The position numbers were made by a program, and so were the translations under genes. From assembly GCA_021781575.1 (NCBI GenBank), contig JAJXWP010000002.1, positions 1 through 64,000 of the forward strand: a stretch of 64,000 nucleotides of DNA. The letters run 5' to 3'. The stretch comes from Pseudomonadota bacterium (GTDB lineage Bacteria > Pseudomonadota > Alphaproteobacteria > Rhodospirillales > Magnetospirillaceae). The notes beneath the pieces were generated by a model. The model did not search any database, was not told the origin of the DNA, and saw only the letters and a program-made list of their open reading frames with translations. Of this stretch, positions 1 to 9,566 are shown piece after piece (position 1 is the first letter of the stretch; the number at the start of each line of letters is the position of its first letter).

Positions 1-533
<533 letters not shown>

Positions 534-537
<4 letters not shown>

Positions 538-1847
538 CGTGCCGCCTCTCCTGCCGGTTCGGGCATCCCGGGCGGGCTCTCGGCGGTTAGTCGGATGGTC
601 GGTTCGCGGCTGGCCAGCAGGCCGCGCGGGCGCCATAGCATGATCAATACCATGGCGCCGCCGAAGGCCAGCATGCGGTATTGCTGCAGGTCGCGGAACC
701 ATTCCGGCAGGCCGACCAGCAGGATGGCCGCCAGCACGATGCCGATCTGGCTGCCCATGCCGCCCAGCACGACGATGGCCAGGATGATGGCCGATTCGAT
801 GAACGTAAAGCTTTCCGGGCTGATGAACCCCTGGCGGGTGGCGAAGAACGATCCGGCGAAGCCGGCGAACATGGCGCCCAGCGCGAAGGCTGACAGCTTG
901 GTTGCAGTCGGGTTTATCCCCAAGCTGCGGCAGGCGATCTCGTCCTCACGCAGCGCCTCCCAGGCGCGGCCGATGGGCAGGCGGCGGATGCGCAAGGTGA
1001 ACAGGTTGGTGGCCAGAGCCAGCACCAGGATCACGTAGTAAAGGAAGAGGATGCGATGCCCGGGAGAGAACGGCAGGCCGAAGAACTCATGGAAGGTCGT
1101 TTTGCCGGCCACATGGGCCAGGAACGGTAGGCCGAAGAAGCTGGGGCGCTGGATGCCCGCGATGCCGTTGGGTCCGTTGGTGAGCTCCTGCCAATTCAAC
1201 AGCACGACGCGGACGATCTCGCCGAAGCCCAGAGTGACGATGGCCAGGTAGTCGCCGCGCAGCCGCAGTACCGGAAATCCCAGCAGGATGCCAAAGCTGG
1301 CAGCCAGCGCCCCGGCGAAAGGAAGACAGATCCAGAATGACAGACCGAAAGTCTGCGACAGGATGGCGTAGGAATAGGCGCCGACAGCGTAGAAGGCGAC
1401 ATAGCCGAGGTCGAGCAGGCCGGCCAACCCGACCACGATGTTCAGCCCCCAGCCCAGCATCACATAGATGAGCAGCAGCGTCGCCTTGTCGACCAGGTTG
1501 CGGTCGGCGAACGGCGCCCAGGGCAGGAGCAACGCCGCGGCGACCATCAGCCAACCTGCGGTCTTGCGGATGCGGCTCGGCTGGACGGCGAGGGACGGCA
1601 GGATCTGTCGCCTGCCGCGGGTCGTCCGGCTCAACGCCATGGCGGCCAAGGTCACAGCCAGGCGGCCGAAGAACACGGCGGCGGCGGCATAGCCGATCCA
1701 GGCGAACCGGTAATCGAGCTTCAGCCCTTGTTGGGAGTCGGTCAGCCGGAAGCCAAGCAGCGGTAGAGCCAGGAGTGCCGCCACGGCGGCGGCGGCCAGC
1801 GCGTCCTTCAGCATGGCGAGCGCAGGTGCGGCAAGGTGGCGCGGCAA
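534..1847 (-). CDS. livM: Branched-chain amino-acid ABC transporter permease LivM
   Basis: A 437-residue inner-membrane permease of the LIV importer, co-transcribed with livH upstream and livG downstream. The N-terminal ~100 residues form extra hydrophobic segments, as in long LivM proteins. The core then shows the family pattern: LNIVVGLAGLLDLGYVAFYAVGAY, and the EAA-type loop GRAWEALREDEIACRSLGIN that contacts the ATPase. The C-terminal segment ends in a polar tail (REPTIRL onward). An internal ATG about 12 codons in (MLKDALAAAAV) is an alternative start. It is separated from livH by only 5 bases. Confidence 0.93.
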
Positions 1848-1852
1848 GGGGT

Positions 1853-2770
1853 TCAGACCTTCTCGATCTCGGGCCGGCCGAGCAGGCCGGTCGGGCGGAA
1901 AATCAGCACCAGGACAAGGATCGAGAAGGCGGCCACGTCCTTGTATTCAATGCTGAAATACGCTGACCAGAACGCTTCGATGAGGCCGATCAGGAGCCCG
2001 CCTAGCATCGCTCCGGGTAGCGAGCCGATGCCGCCCAGCACCGCCGCGGTGAAGGCCTTCATGCCGGCGATGAAACCGATGTAGAAATCGATGACGCCGT
2101 AGTAGAGGGTCACCATCAAACCGGCCACCGCCGCCATTGCGGCACCGAGGACGAAGGTGGTCGACACCACCCGGTCGACGTCGATTCCAAGCAGCGCCGC
2201 CATTGTCATATCCTGTTCGGTGGCCCGCTGGGCGCGGCCCAGAGGCGTGCGCGTGATGACGTAGGTGAAGCCCGCCATCAGGCCCACCGTGATCAATACG
2301 ATGACAATCTGCAGGTAGCTCAGCGTTACGTGGTAGTCGGCATTGGCGGCAGACAGCTGGATGCCGCCGTGCACCAGGGGCGGCAGCGGTTTGACCTGGG
2401 CCCCTTGCGTCACCTGGACGTAATTTTCCAGAACGATCGACATGCCGATGGCGGAAATCAGTGGAGCCAGCTTGAACGAGCCGCGCAGCGGCCGATAGGC
2501 GATCCGCTCGACCGCCCAACCATAGACGGCGGTCAGCGCCATCGATAGCAGCAGCACGACGAACAGCGCCAATGGCAGATAGCCGACGCCGAGGACCCCC
2601 ATCAGCAAGAAGCCGATCAAAGAAATGAAGGCGCCGATCATGTAAACATCGCCATGAGCGAAATTGATCATGCCGATGATACCGTAAACCATCGTGTAGC
2701 CGATGGCGATGAGGCCGTAGATGGCGCCGAGTGTTACGCCATTGATCAATTGTTGGATAAAATAGTTCAT
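1853..2770 (-). CDS. livH: Branched-chain amino-acid ABC transporter permease LivH
   Basis: A 305-residue inner-membrane permease and partner of LivM. The start MNYFIQQLINGV at 2770 was chosen over an in-frame upstream ATG at 2806 because the LIV permease family begins at this hydrophobic segment; the upstream 12 residues are polar. Family signatures are GAIYGLIAIGYTMVYGIIGMINFAHGDVYMIGAF near the N-terminus and the EAA-like loop TPLGRAQRATEQDMTMAALLGID in the second half. It is first in the visible livH-livM-livG operon. No periplasmic binding protein gene is present in the visible part, so it must lie elsewhere or past the left edge. Confidence 0.93.
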   Translation of the reverse strand: MNYFIQQLINGVTLGAIYGLIAIGYTMVYGIIGMINFAHGDVYMIGAFISLIGFLLMGVLGVGYLPLALFVVLLLSMALTAVYGWAVERIAYRPLRGSFKLAPLISAIGMSIVLENYVQVTQGAQVKPLPPLVHGGIQLSAANADYHVTLSYLQIVIVLITVGLMAGFTYVITRTPLGRAQRATEQDMTMAALLGIDVDRVVSTTFVLGAAMAAVAGLMVTLYYGVIDFYIGFIAGMKAFTAAVLGGIGSLPGAMLGGLLIGLIEAFWSAYFSIEYKDVAAFSILVLVLIFRPTGLLGRPEIEKV

Positions 2771-2980
2771 GGGCCGTCTTGATTGAGCCTCCGGCCGTTC
2801 CCACACTGACGCTGCTGGTCGGTTCCCCGGCCGACCGTAACCTAACGAGGTAAGCTGTCAAGCGCCATTCGGTAGGCATTTCCGCAAAGGCGGCGCCATT
2901 GCGCCGGGCCTCGGCGGCGAAAGCTTGTTCGCTCGGTTGGCGTCGCCATCTGTTCGTCCAGGCAGCGAGGGAGGCATCCG

Positions 2981-4279
2981 ATGTGGTGGAACGGCAAACC
3001 ATCGGTCTCTGTCTTCCCCTGTCGTTCGGTTTTGCCGGCTGTCAGGACCACCTTGTTCTTGTTGCTGGCATCCGCCGGACTGGCCGGTTGCACCGTCCCG
3101 GCGGGCTGGCGCTCCACCGCCTATTACGGCCAAACCGCGGAGAGCGCGCCACTGCCGCCGTCCTCGGCGAGCGGCGCGCCGGCGGGAGCGCAATTGGCCG
3201 CGGCGCCCGGCCGGGCGACGGTGCCAGCCGGATTTCGTGCGGTGCCCGAGGCCGTTGGCATCCATCGGCCGGCGGGGCTGGCGGTTGACGGCATGGGTGG
3301 GATCTATGTGATCGAGGACGGCGACAAACTGGTTCGACTGGGCGCCGCCGGCGGGCGCGACCTGATCGACCAGGGGGCGGCCGACTCGCAATGGACCGGA
3401 CTCGCCGCGTCCGGCGGCTTGTTCTATGTGACGGGAACCAGCCGAACCCTGGGTGGCTACCTGTTGCGGCTCGATCTCAACGGCCGCGGCGCGATCCTGA
3501 TGGAGGGGCTGCCCAGCGGTGACCATCCCGTCGACGCGCCGGCCGTGGGACCCGATGGCATGGTCTACATTGGTGTCGGCTCGGTAACCGAAACCGGCAT
3601 CGCCGGGCCAGACGCACCCTGGCGGAAGGCCTCGCCTTCCGCCCATGACGTGCCCTGCCAGGATGTCCGCCTGACCGGGCGGAATCTCACCCATGACAGC
3701 ACCGTCACCGGCGCGTTCGTTCCCTATGGCACATCGACCCGGGCCGGCCAGATGATCGAAGGGCGTGTGCCTTGCAGCGCCGCGGTGCTGCGCACCGGCG
3801 AAGACGACGGCCGGGCGCAGTTGGTCGCCTGGGGTTTTGGCGACCCGCGCAGCATGGCGTTCACGCCGGAGGGCCGTCTCTACCTGCTGGACGGCGATAA
3901 ATTGTTCGCCGTCGCCGCCGGCATCTGGTACGGATGGCCCGACGTGGCCGGTGCTCGGCCGTTGCTGGCGCGGCACCCCAATCCTCCTCCCAGGCCTTTG
4001 GCGGTATTTGCCAAGCCGGGTTCCGCCAGGGCGCTCGATTTGGCGCGGGCCCCCTTGTTCGGCGGAGCGACGCAAGCCTATGTGGCGGTCGATCTGCCGA
4101 AATACGGCTTCCGTATCGTGCGGGTGGACCTGCGCGACGGAACGATCACCGACTTCGCCGAATTCCCGGGGGGAACGCCGCCGGTCGCCCTGCGCTTCAG
4201 CCACAGTGGCAATGCATTGTACGTCCTGGAGGAGGGTGGCACGCTGTGGCGCATAGAACGGGACATTCCGATCGGTTGA
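2981..4279 (+). CDS. Beta-propeller lipoprotein, PQQ-dependent sugar/sorbosone dehydrogenase-like
   Basis: A 432-residue predicted lipoprotein. A signal peptide ends in the lipobox LAGC (Cys near residue 37), followed by a Pro/Ala/Ser-rich linker to about residue 85. The rest has beta-propeller features: repeated strand motifs such as RPAGLAVDGMGGIYVIED, DPRSMAFTPEGRLYLLDGD and the YGWPDVAG segment typical of the L-sorbosone/soluble glucose dehydrogenase-like family. Enzymatic activity and PQQ binding are inferred from fold only; no substrate can be assigned. A GGGAGG ribosome site sits 7 bases before the ATG. It stands alone, divergent from livH. Confidence 0.7.
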   Translation: MWWNGKPSVSVFPCRSVLPAVRTTLFLLLASAGLAGCTVPAGWRSTAYYGQTAESAPLPPSSASGAPAGAQLAAAPGRATVPAGFRAVPEAVGIHRPAGLAVDGMGGIYVIEDGDKLVRLGAAGGRDLIDQGAADSQWTGLAASGGLFYVTGTSRTLGGYLLRLDLNGRGAILMEGLPSGDHPVDAPAVGPDGMVYIGVGSVTETGIAGPDAPWRKASPSAHDVPCQDVRLTGRNLTHDSTVTGAFVPYGTSTRAGQMIEGRVPCSAAVLRTGEDDGRAQLVAWGFGDPRSMAFTPEGRLYLLDGDKLFAVAAGIWYGWPDVAGARPLLARHPNPPPRPLAVFAKPGSARALDLARAPLFGGATQAYVAVDLPKYGFRIVRVDLRDGTITDFAEFPGGTPPVALRFSHSGNALYVLEEGGTLWRIERDIPIG

Positions 4280-4325
4280 GCCCGAGCCCCTTAAAATCGG
4301 CGCTGCCCGGCCCCAACTGGAGGGC

Positions 4326-4523
4326 ATGGTCGCGATCTTGTCCGTCCTGCTGGTGGTCGTTCTTGTCGCCGTGTTGGGTGTGCTGCTCAGCGGCGTGATC
4401 GTCTTCGCCCGCGGCGGCGAGATCAACCGGCGCTGGTCCAACCGCTTGATGAACCTGCGCGTCGGCACTCAGGCGCTGGCGGTGATCATCCTGGGCTTGA
4501 TCCTTTGGCTGCGGCATTCCTGA
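4326..4523 (+). CDS. Small twin-transmembrane HIG1-domain-like protein
   Basis: A 65-residue protein made of two hydrophobic helices (about 3-27 and 48-62) joined by a basic loop, GGEINRRWSNRLMNLRVGTQ. This hairpin-helix architecture with the (R/G)GG-(E)-x-NRR-x-(S/G)N-x-LM-R signature is that of HIG1/twin-TM proteins common in alphaproteobacteria. Mitochondrial homologues associate with respiratory supercomplexes; the bacterial role is not settled. It lies 46 bases after the propeller lipoprotein and converges with the DUF3253 gene. Confidence 0.75.
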   Translation: MVAILSVLLVVVLVAVLGVLLSGVIVFARGGEINRRWSNRLMNLRVGTQALAVIILGLILWLRHS

Positions 4524-4544
4524 CGGAGCGCGCCAAACCCGGCC

Positions 4545-4823
4545 TCAGTCCGCTTTGATCCGGACCCGTACGACACCCTTGATGTCCTCGGCATCCACCG
4601 GTTTGCCCTTGCGGAGAAATTCAAGTCGCCCGGCCCGGGCGAGGGATAGTGCCTGTTGGCGAACCGCCGTCAGATAGCGGCGCCACGCGTCGGGCGGGTC
4701 GCCGGCTTTGGCGCGGGTGGCATAAAAGGCCTGGGCCAATTCCTGTGGCGCCTTCGCCTTGCCATCCCCCAGCGCGGTAAGGAGGAACAGGCGCAGCGGG
4801 TCGTCCGTATCGGTCGGCGTCAC
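4545..4823 (-). CDS. DUF3253 (winged-helix-like) small protein
   Basis: A 92-residue soluble protein, mostly helical, resembling the DUF3253 family: DPLRLFLLTAL, PQELAQAFYATRA, WRRYLTAVRQQALSLARAGRLEFLRKGKPVD, with a conserved C-terminal beta segment GVVRVRI. Function unknown; a nucleic-acid-binding winged-helix fold has been suggested for the family by shape only. The ATG overlaps the 3' end of ackA by 4 bases, so it is translationally coupled as the last gene of the acetate operon. Confidence 0.7.
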   Translation of the reverse strand: MTPTDTDDPLRLFLLTALGDGKAKAPQELAQAFYATRAKAGDPPDAWRRYLTAVRQQALSLARAGRLEFLRKGKPVDAEDIKGVVRVRIKAD

Positions 4824-6013
4824 TCGGCAGCCGCCCGTGCCTTCAGCACATCGCGGGTATGCATGGCGATCATCAGTTCCTCATCGGTAGGTATGACCCA
4901 GGCCGAACATACGGCACCGGCGGGGGAAATGCATCCTTCGCCTCTTGTGTTGGCGTCGTTGTCCACGGCAAGGCCGAGCCAGGCGTTTTCACGCAGCACC
5001 CGGGCCCGGAGTTCGGCCGAATGTTCGCCGATGCCGGCGGTGAACACGACGGCGTCGAGACCACCCATCGCGGCGGCCAGAGAGCCCAGTTCGCGGCCGA
5101 TGCGGTAGATGAAAAAGTCCACCGCTTCTTTCGCATGGGGGTCGCCGCTCGACATCAGGAGACGCATGTCGTTGCTGATGCCCGACATGCCCAGCAGGCC
5201 GGACTGGTGGTAGAGCAGGCGCTGGATCTCGTCCGCGCTCATATGCTTCTCCTGCAACAGATAAAGCAGCACGCCGGCGTCCAGTTGGCCGGTGCGGGTA
5301 CCCATGGGCAGGCCGTCAAGCGCGGTGAAGCCCATGGTGCTGGCCACGCTGCGGCCATTGTCGATGGCACACATGCTGGCGCCGCTGCCAAGATGGCAGA
5401 CGACCACCTTGCCGGCGGCCGGCCCGGGTGCGATCTGGCGCATGCGATAAGCGATGAATTCGTAGGATAGACCGTGGAAGCCGTAGCGCTGGACCCCTTC
5501 GTCGAGCAGCCAGCGGGGTAGGGCGAAGGCGGTGGCGAGAAATCCGTTGCTGCGGTGGAAGGCCGTGTCGAAGCAGGCGATCTGCGGAAGGCCGGGATGC
5601 AGTTTGGCCATCGAGCGGATCGGCGCCAGGTTGTGCGGCTGGTGCAGCGGAGCCAGGGGCACCAGGTTTTCCAAGACCTCGAGCACCAATTCGTTGACCA
5701 GGGCGGGGGCGGAATAGTGGCGCCCGCCATGCACCACCCGATGTCCCGCCGCCTTCAATTCGGCACTGCCAAGATGCAGTTCGATCCAGCCAAGCAGATA
5801 GCTGAGAAGGTTGGTCCGGTCGACATGGGCATGCCAACGATGCTCGCCCAGGATGGTGCCGTCGGGCGCCTTGGCGACAAAAGTGGGGTCGACCCCGATG
5901 CCCTCGATCTGGCCCTTGCAGGTCAGGTCGAGGTCGCCGTTCTGGCGATTGATGTAGACCGAGAATTTGCTGCTCGACGAGCCCGCATTGATGACCAGGA
6001 TCCCGTCACTCAC
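4820..6013 (-). CDS. ackA: Acetate kinase
   Basis: Cytoplasmic acetate/propionate kinase (acetyl phosphate + ADP <-> acetate + ATP), 397 residues, the usual family length. Motifs: VINAGSSSSKFSVY at residues 7-20 (Asn9 phosphate contact), GHRVVHGG, FDTAFH (catalytic Asp), RYGFHGLSYE and HLGSGASMCAI. It lies 12 bases downstream of the phosphotransacetylase fusion gene and overlaps DUF3253, so the three form one operon interconverting acyl-CoA, acyl phosphate and the free acid. In a PHA-forming alphaproteobacterium this links acetate and propionate metabolism to the acyl-CoA pool. Confidence 0.96.
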   Translation of the reverse strand: MSDGILVINAGSSSSKFSVYINRQNGDLDLTCKGQIEGIGVDPTFVAKAPDGTILGEHRWHAHVDRTNLLSYLLGWIELHLGSAELKAAGHRVVHGGRHYSAPALVNELVLEVLENLVPLAPLHQPHNLAPIRSMAKLHPGLPQIACFDTAFHRSNGFLATAFALPRWLLDEGVQRYGFHGLSYEFIAYRMRQIAPGPAAGKVVVCHLGSGASMCAIDNGRSVASTMGFTALDGLPMGTRTGQLDAGVLLYLLQEKHMSADEIQRLLYHQSGLLGMSGISNDMRLLMSSGDPHAKEAVDFFIYRIGRELGSLAAAMGGLDAVVFTAGIGEHSAELRARVLRENAWLGLAVDNDANTRGEGCISPAGAVCSAWVIPTDEELMIAMHTRDVLKARAAAE

Positions 6014-6025
6014 GAAGCCCCCTCC

Positions 6026-7429
6026 TCATTCCGCGGCGATTTGCAGCGCCGCCTTGCGGCGGCTGGCGAACAGCACAGCGACCGCGCAGGAGGCCAAGCG
6101 GGCCTTGGGGCTATCGGCGCGGCTGGTCAGCACGATCGGCACTCGTGCTCCGAGGACGATCCCGGCAGCATCGGCATCGGCGAGGTAGGCCAGCTGTTTG
6201 GCCAGCATGTTGCCCGCCTCGAGATCGGGCACCAGAAGGATGTCGGCTTTGCCGGCGACCGGGGAAACGATCTTCTTGATTTGAGCCGCTTCTTCGCTGA
6301 TGGCGTTGTCGAAGGCCAGCGGGCCGTCCAGGATGCCTCCCTTGATCTGACCGCGGTCGGCCATCTTGCACAGGGCCGCCGCCTCGATGGTCGATGCGAT
6401 CTTGGGGTAGACGGTCTCGACCGCCGACAGCAAGGCCACCCTCGGCTCCTTGATGTCGAGCGCCTGGGCCAACTCGATGGCATTCTGGACGATGTCGACC
6501 TTGTCTTCCAATGTCGGATAAATGTTGATCGCCGCATCGGTGATCATCAGCAGCCGGGGATAGCTGGGGACGTCCATCAGGAAGACATGGCTGATCCGCC
6601 GACCGGTCCTGAGGCCGGTATCGTGGGCCGCCACCTCGTGCATCATCTCATCGGTGTGCAGGCTGCCCTTCATCAGGGCGGCGGTTTCGCCGCTGCGGCA
6701 CAGCGCCACCGACCGGGCGGCCGAGTCGTGGCTGTGCTCGGCATCGACGATGCGATACCGCGCGATATCGAGATTGAATTCTCTGGCCACGCTTTCGATC
6801 TTCAGTCGAGGGCCGACCAGCACCGGATCGATCAGTCGGCGTTCCGCCGCTTCGACCGCGCCCTTGAGCGAGACTTCGTCGCAGGGGTGGCAAACGGCCA
6901 TGGAGACCGGCGGCAGTTCGGCGCAACGGTGGATCAGGTTTTCGAAGACGTGATGGCCGCGGCTGACCTTCACTTCGGGAAGGGCCATCCGTTCCTGGCG
7001 CAGCTTCTCGGTCGGAGCATACACCGTAGCATTGCCGCTGAATACCGTGTCGCCTCTCTGGTTCTCCGCCCGGCAGTCGAATACCACCGACCGGTCGGCT
7101 GTGTTCTTCTCCCGCACGGTGATGCTGACGGTCAAGGTGTCGCCCAGGGCCACGGGCGCGTGGAAGTCGAGCGCCTGTGATTTGTAGACCGTGCCGGCAC
7201 CGGGCAATTCGTTGCCCAGCAGCGCCGAGATCAGCGAAGCCCCCCACATGCCGTGGCCGACCACCCGGTGGCGGTGGCTTTCGGCTTCCTGGAGCTGGAA
7301 ATGGGTGGGATTGGCGTCGCCAGACATGACGCCGAACAGCACGATATCTTCGTCGGTCAACGTCCTCGTCAGCTGTGCCGATTGACCGATGGCAATCTCG
7401 TCGAAGGTTTTATTTTCGATGATGAGCAT
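6026..7429 (-). CDS. Bifunctional MaoC-like enoyl-CoA hydratase / phosphate acetyl(butyryl)transferase
   Basis: A 467-residue two-domain protein. Residues 1-~145 are a MaoC/hot-dog hydratase domain with the catalytic signature SGDANPTH and the VVGHGMWGASL helix. Residues ~160-467 form a PTA/PTB domain (KGAVEAAERRLIDPVLVGP, DAAINIYPTLEDKVDIVQNA, GGILDGPLAFDNAIS, VPDLEAGNMLAK). The C-terminal half transfers acyl groups between CoA and phosphate; acetyl versus butyryl specificity is not determinable here. The hydratase domain suggests channelling of crotonyl/3-hydroxybutyryl-CoA, consistent with phaC elsewhere in the window. First gene of the operon with ackA. A TTGC-N3-GCAA palindrome lies 82 bases upstream. 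Confidence 0.9.
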   Translation of the reverse strand: MLIIENKTFDEIAIGQSAQLTRTLTDEDIVLFGVMSGDANPTHFQLQEAESHRHRVVGHGMWGASLISALLGNELPGAGTVYKSQALDFHAPVALGDTLTVSITVREKNTADRSVVFDCRAENQRGDTVFSGNATVYAPTEKLRQERMALPEVKVSRGHHVFENLIHRCAELPPVSMAVCHPCDEVSLKGAVEAAERRLIDPVLVGPRLKIESVAREFNLDIARYRIVDAEHSHDSAARSVALCRSGETAALMKGSLHTDEMMHEVAAHDTGLRTGRRISHVFLMDVPSYPRLLMITDAAINIYPTLEDKVDIVQNAIELAQALDIKEPRVALLSAVETVYPKIASTIEAAALCKMADRGQIKGGILDGPLAFDNAISEEAAQIKKIVSPVAGKADILLVPDLEAGNMLAKQLAYLADADAAGIVLGARVPIVLTSRADSPKARLASCAVAVLFASRRKAALQIAAE

Positions 7430-7510
7430 GGTGCGGTTCCCATGGCTTACATTCTGCCGGCACAGTGGCTGCCGTCTTGCGCCCTTCAGTTGATTTTAGG
7501 GTGCATCAGG

Positions 7511-7531
7511 AATTGTTGCGGCGCAACAATT
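7511..7531. promoter_or_regulatory. Perfect palindrome AATTGTTGC-GGC-GCAACAATT, PhaR/AniA-like
   Basis: Nine-base arms with a 3-base centre, 82-102 bases upstream of the MaoC-PTA gene and 34 bases past the mlaA stop. The core TTGC-N3-GCAA resembles the TGC-N3-GCA sites described for the PHB-responsive repressor PhaR/AniA in other alphaproteobacteria (recalled, not searched). Neither strand has a strong uridine run right after the hairpin, so a terminator is less likely than an operator. Confidence 0.4.
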
Positions 7532-7564
7532 TTTGCCGCCTCCGCCGGTGCCGTCGACCGTCGC

Positions 7565-8419
7565 CTACTGGCTCAGCTGTGCTTGCGTCGGCTCGCCGGG
7601 CCCCAATTGATTGCTGCCGCCGACCGCCGCTTGGCGCTTCTGCCGGTATAGGCTGCGGACTGCGGCATAGTAGTCGAGCGAGCTGCGTTTCAGGTCGGCG
7701 ACCGGCTCGAGCAGCTGGACCCGCGTGTCGATGATGCCGATACCGTATCGGGTATACACCGCCCACATGTTGCCACCCGGCATTTCGATCACCGCGTCGA
7801 CCGGATCGGCCCAATAATCGGCAGCCAGGCCCACCGTGTCGCGCGGGTCGGAGGGGCCGAAGAACGGCAGCATAAGGAACGGCCCCTCGGGGATTCCCCA
7901 CACGCCCAAGGTAATTCCCAGATCCGAACTGTTGGCGCGAGGCCCGCCGGTATCGGCAACCAGATCCCACAAGCCGGCGACACCGAACGTCGAATTGATT
8001 ACGAACCGCACCAGATCATTGAACGCCGCGGAGAGCCTGCCTTGCAGGATCTCGTTGCCGGCGACATAGGGCTCATTGAGGTTGACCAGGGCGTTGTGGA
8101 TGCCCCGTTGCACCGCGCCGGGCAGCACATCCTTGTAAGTCTTGGCCACCGGTACCATTACGTGGTCGTCGAGATAGTTGTTGAAGGCGAAGACCTTGCG
8201 GTTCAGCGGTTCGAGCGGGTCGTTGACCTGCTCGAATTCGGCCCGCTCCTCGGGGTTCGACGGAGTTTGCGCGCAGGCGCCAAGGAGCAGAAGGGCTGCC
8301 GCCGCGGCAACCACCGGCAGCCTTCTCGTCGGGTTGTGCGACGGGCGGTGGCGGCCTGCCCGCAGGCAGACGATACTTCCCGCGGCAAGGCCTGTGCCGA
8401 GAAAGGAGGCGATGAGCAT
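7565..8419 (-). CDS. mlaA: MlaA (VacJ) family phospholipid-trafficking lipoprotein
   Basis: A 284-residue outer-membrane lipoprotein that, in the Mla pathway, removes misplaced phospholipid from the outer leaflet. The start at 8419 (MLIASFLGTGL) gives a signal region, although the hydrophobic h-region (VVAAAAALLLLGAC) begins unusually late, near residue 33, after a basic stretch; the lipobox is LGAC. An ATG further in could also serve. Core motifs: DPLEPLNRKVFAFNNYLDDH, NLNEPYVAGNEILQGR, FVINSTFGVAGLWDLV, GVWGIPEGPFLMLPFFGPSDPRDTVG. It follows an IspH-like gene by about 180 bases on the same strand; an MlaC-type gene lies beyond. Confidence 0.9.
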   Translation of the reverse strand: MLIASFLGTGLAAGSIVCLRAGRHRPSHNPTRRLPVVAAAAALLLLGACAQTPSNPEERAEFEQVNDPLEPLNRKVFAFNNYLDDHVMVPVAKTYKDVLPGAVQRGIHNALVNLNEPYVAGNEILQGRLSAAFNDLVRFVINSTFGVAGLWDLVADTGGPRANSSDLGITLGVWGIPEGPFLMLPFFGPSDPRDTVGLAADYWADPVDAVIEMPGGNMWAVYTRYGIGIIDTRVQLLEPVADLKRSSLDYYAAVRSLYRQKRQAAVGGSNQLGPGEPTQAQLSQ

Positions 8420-8597
8420 CAGTCTCTCGTCTGTTCCTGGTATCCCGCCCTGGAGCCGATAAAGTAACGGCTGCGGGCAACGCCGTCGCGGCGGCATGCG
8501 GGGGGCTGCCCGAAGGCCTCTTGCATCGCCCGAACGGCCTGTGAGCCAGGTTCTCGCCAAAGCGCCTACAAATTCAATCCTCTATCCATCGGCGCAA

Positions 8598-9566
8598 TCA
8601 CCACGCACCGACTCCTGCGATCGCGTCCTTCGCCAGCGGCGGGAACATGGCGCGCGGCGCATCATTGAGGCCGCCGATCCGTTCCTTGGGTTCCGGCAGG
8701 GTCCACAGCTCGAGGGGGCCTTCCGTCCGCAGTCTTTCGATCAGCTCCTGCACCAGGTCGTCATGGGTCGACAGGCCGGCGGTGATGCCAAGGCGGTTGA
8801 CCCCCGTCAGCCAACCCTCGTCCAGTGCCAAGGAGCTGTCGACGATTTCCGCAGGAGTGCCCCGCTGCCTGGCGATGTCCCGCAAGCTGCGGCAGCCGGG
8901 GCTGTTCGTATCGCCGACGACAAGGACGAGGTCGACCATCCCGGCCAGGCCCCAGGCCGCCTGTTGCCGATAAACGACGGCGGTGCAGGCGTTGGTGGCG
9001 GTCAGGTCGGTGATTGTCGGAAAGCGGGCCCGCAGGGCGGAGAGGACCGGCCAAACGTCATGGACCGACAAGGTGGTCTGAACGACGTACGCGATTGCCG
9101 GGGAAGTGGCCAGGTCGAGCCTGGCTACGTCTTCGATCGTGCCGACCTGATGGGCGCGGCGGCCGAGGCGGCCCAGCGTCGCCTCGGTTTCCGGGTGATC
9201 GGCTTGGCCGATGACCACGAGTTCGCCGCCTGTCCGGGTGAGGCGCGCTCCATCGGCGTGGATCATCGACACCAATGGACAGGTGGCGTCGATGATGTTC
9301 AGGCTCCGGGCTTTCGCTTCCCGCTCCACCTGCGGAGGTACTCCGTGGGCGCTGAACACCACGGTTCCACCCGCCGGCACCTCGCTCAGGCTGTCGATGA
9401 AGCGCACTCCTTTGGCGTGCAGGCGATCAACCATCTGCACCGGGCGGAGAGCCTCTCGCAGGACATAAATCGGGGAACCGCATTCCCTCAGGGCGGTTTC
9501 CATGATCTCGATCGCCCGGTGGAACCCGGTACAGAGCCCGCGCGACTCGGCGAGTACGACCTGCAT
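8598..9566 (-). CDS. IspH-like protein (4-hydroxy-3-methylbut-2-enyl diphosphate reductase family) with altered active site
   Basis: A 322-residue IspH/LytB-family protein. The start at 9566 was chosen because GGGGAGCAGGA lies just upstream and the product then aligns without gaps to E. coli IspH through residue 126. The three Fe-S cysteines are kept (Cys12 in SRGLCTG, Cys96 in DATCPL, Cys in TNACTAV). His74, His124 and Glu126 are also kept, and the QTTLSV threonine and the AGLS serine are present. However, the catalytic-site His41 is Arg (E. coli VRHEVVHN becomes VLREALRP), and the SSN motif (Ser225-Asn227) reads SPG. It may be a diverged paralogue rather than the housekeeping MEP enzyme; residual activity is unknown. 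Confidence 0.8.
   Translation of the reverse strand: MQVVLAESRGLCTGFHRAIEIMETALRECGSPIYVLREALRPVQMVDRLHAKGVRFIDSLSEVPAGGTVVFSAHGVPPQVEREAKARSLNIIDATCPLVSMIHADGARLTRTGGELVVIGQADHPETEATLGRLGRRAHQVGTIEDVARLDLATSPAIAYVVQTTLSVHDVWPVLSALRARFPTITDLTATNACTAVVYRQQAAWGLAGMVDLVLVVGDTNSPGCRSLRDIARQRGTPAEIVDSSLALDEGWLTGVNRLGITAGLSTHDDLVQELIERLRTEGPLELWTLPEPKERIGGLNDAPRAMFPPLAKDAIAGVGAW

Noticed and set aside
2858-4468. 536-codon reverse frame opposite the beta-propeller gene
   Set aside because: The sense frame has a lipobox and ribosome site; the reverse product is compositional noise.
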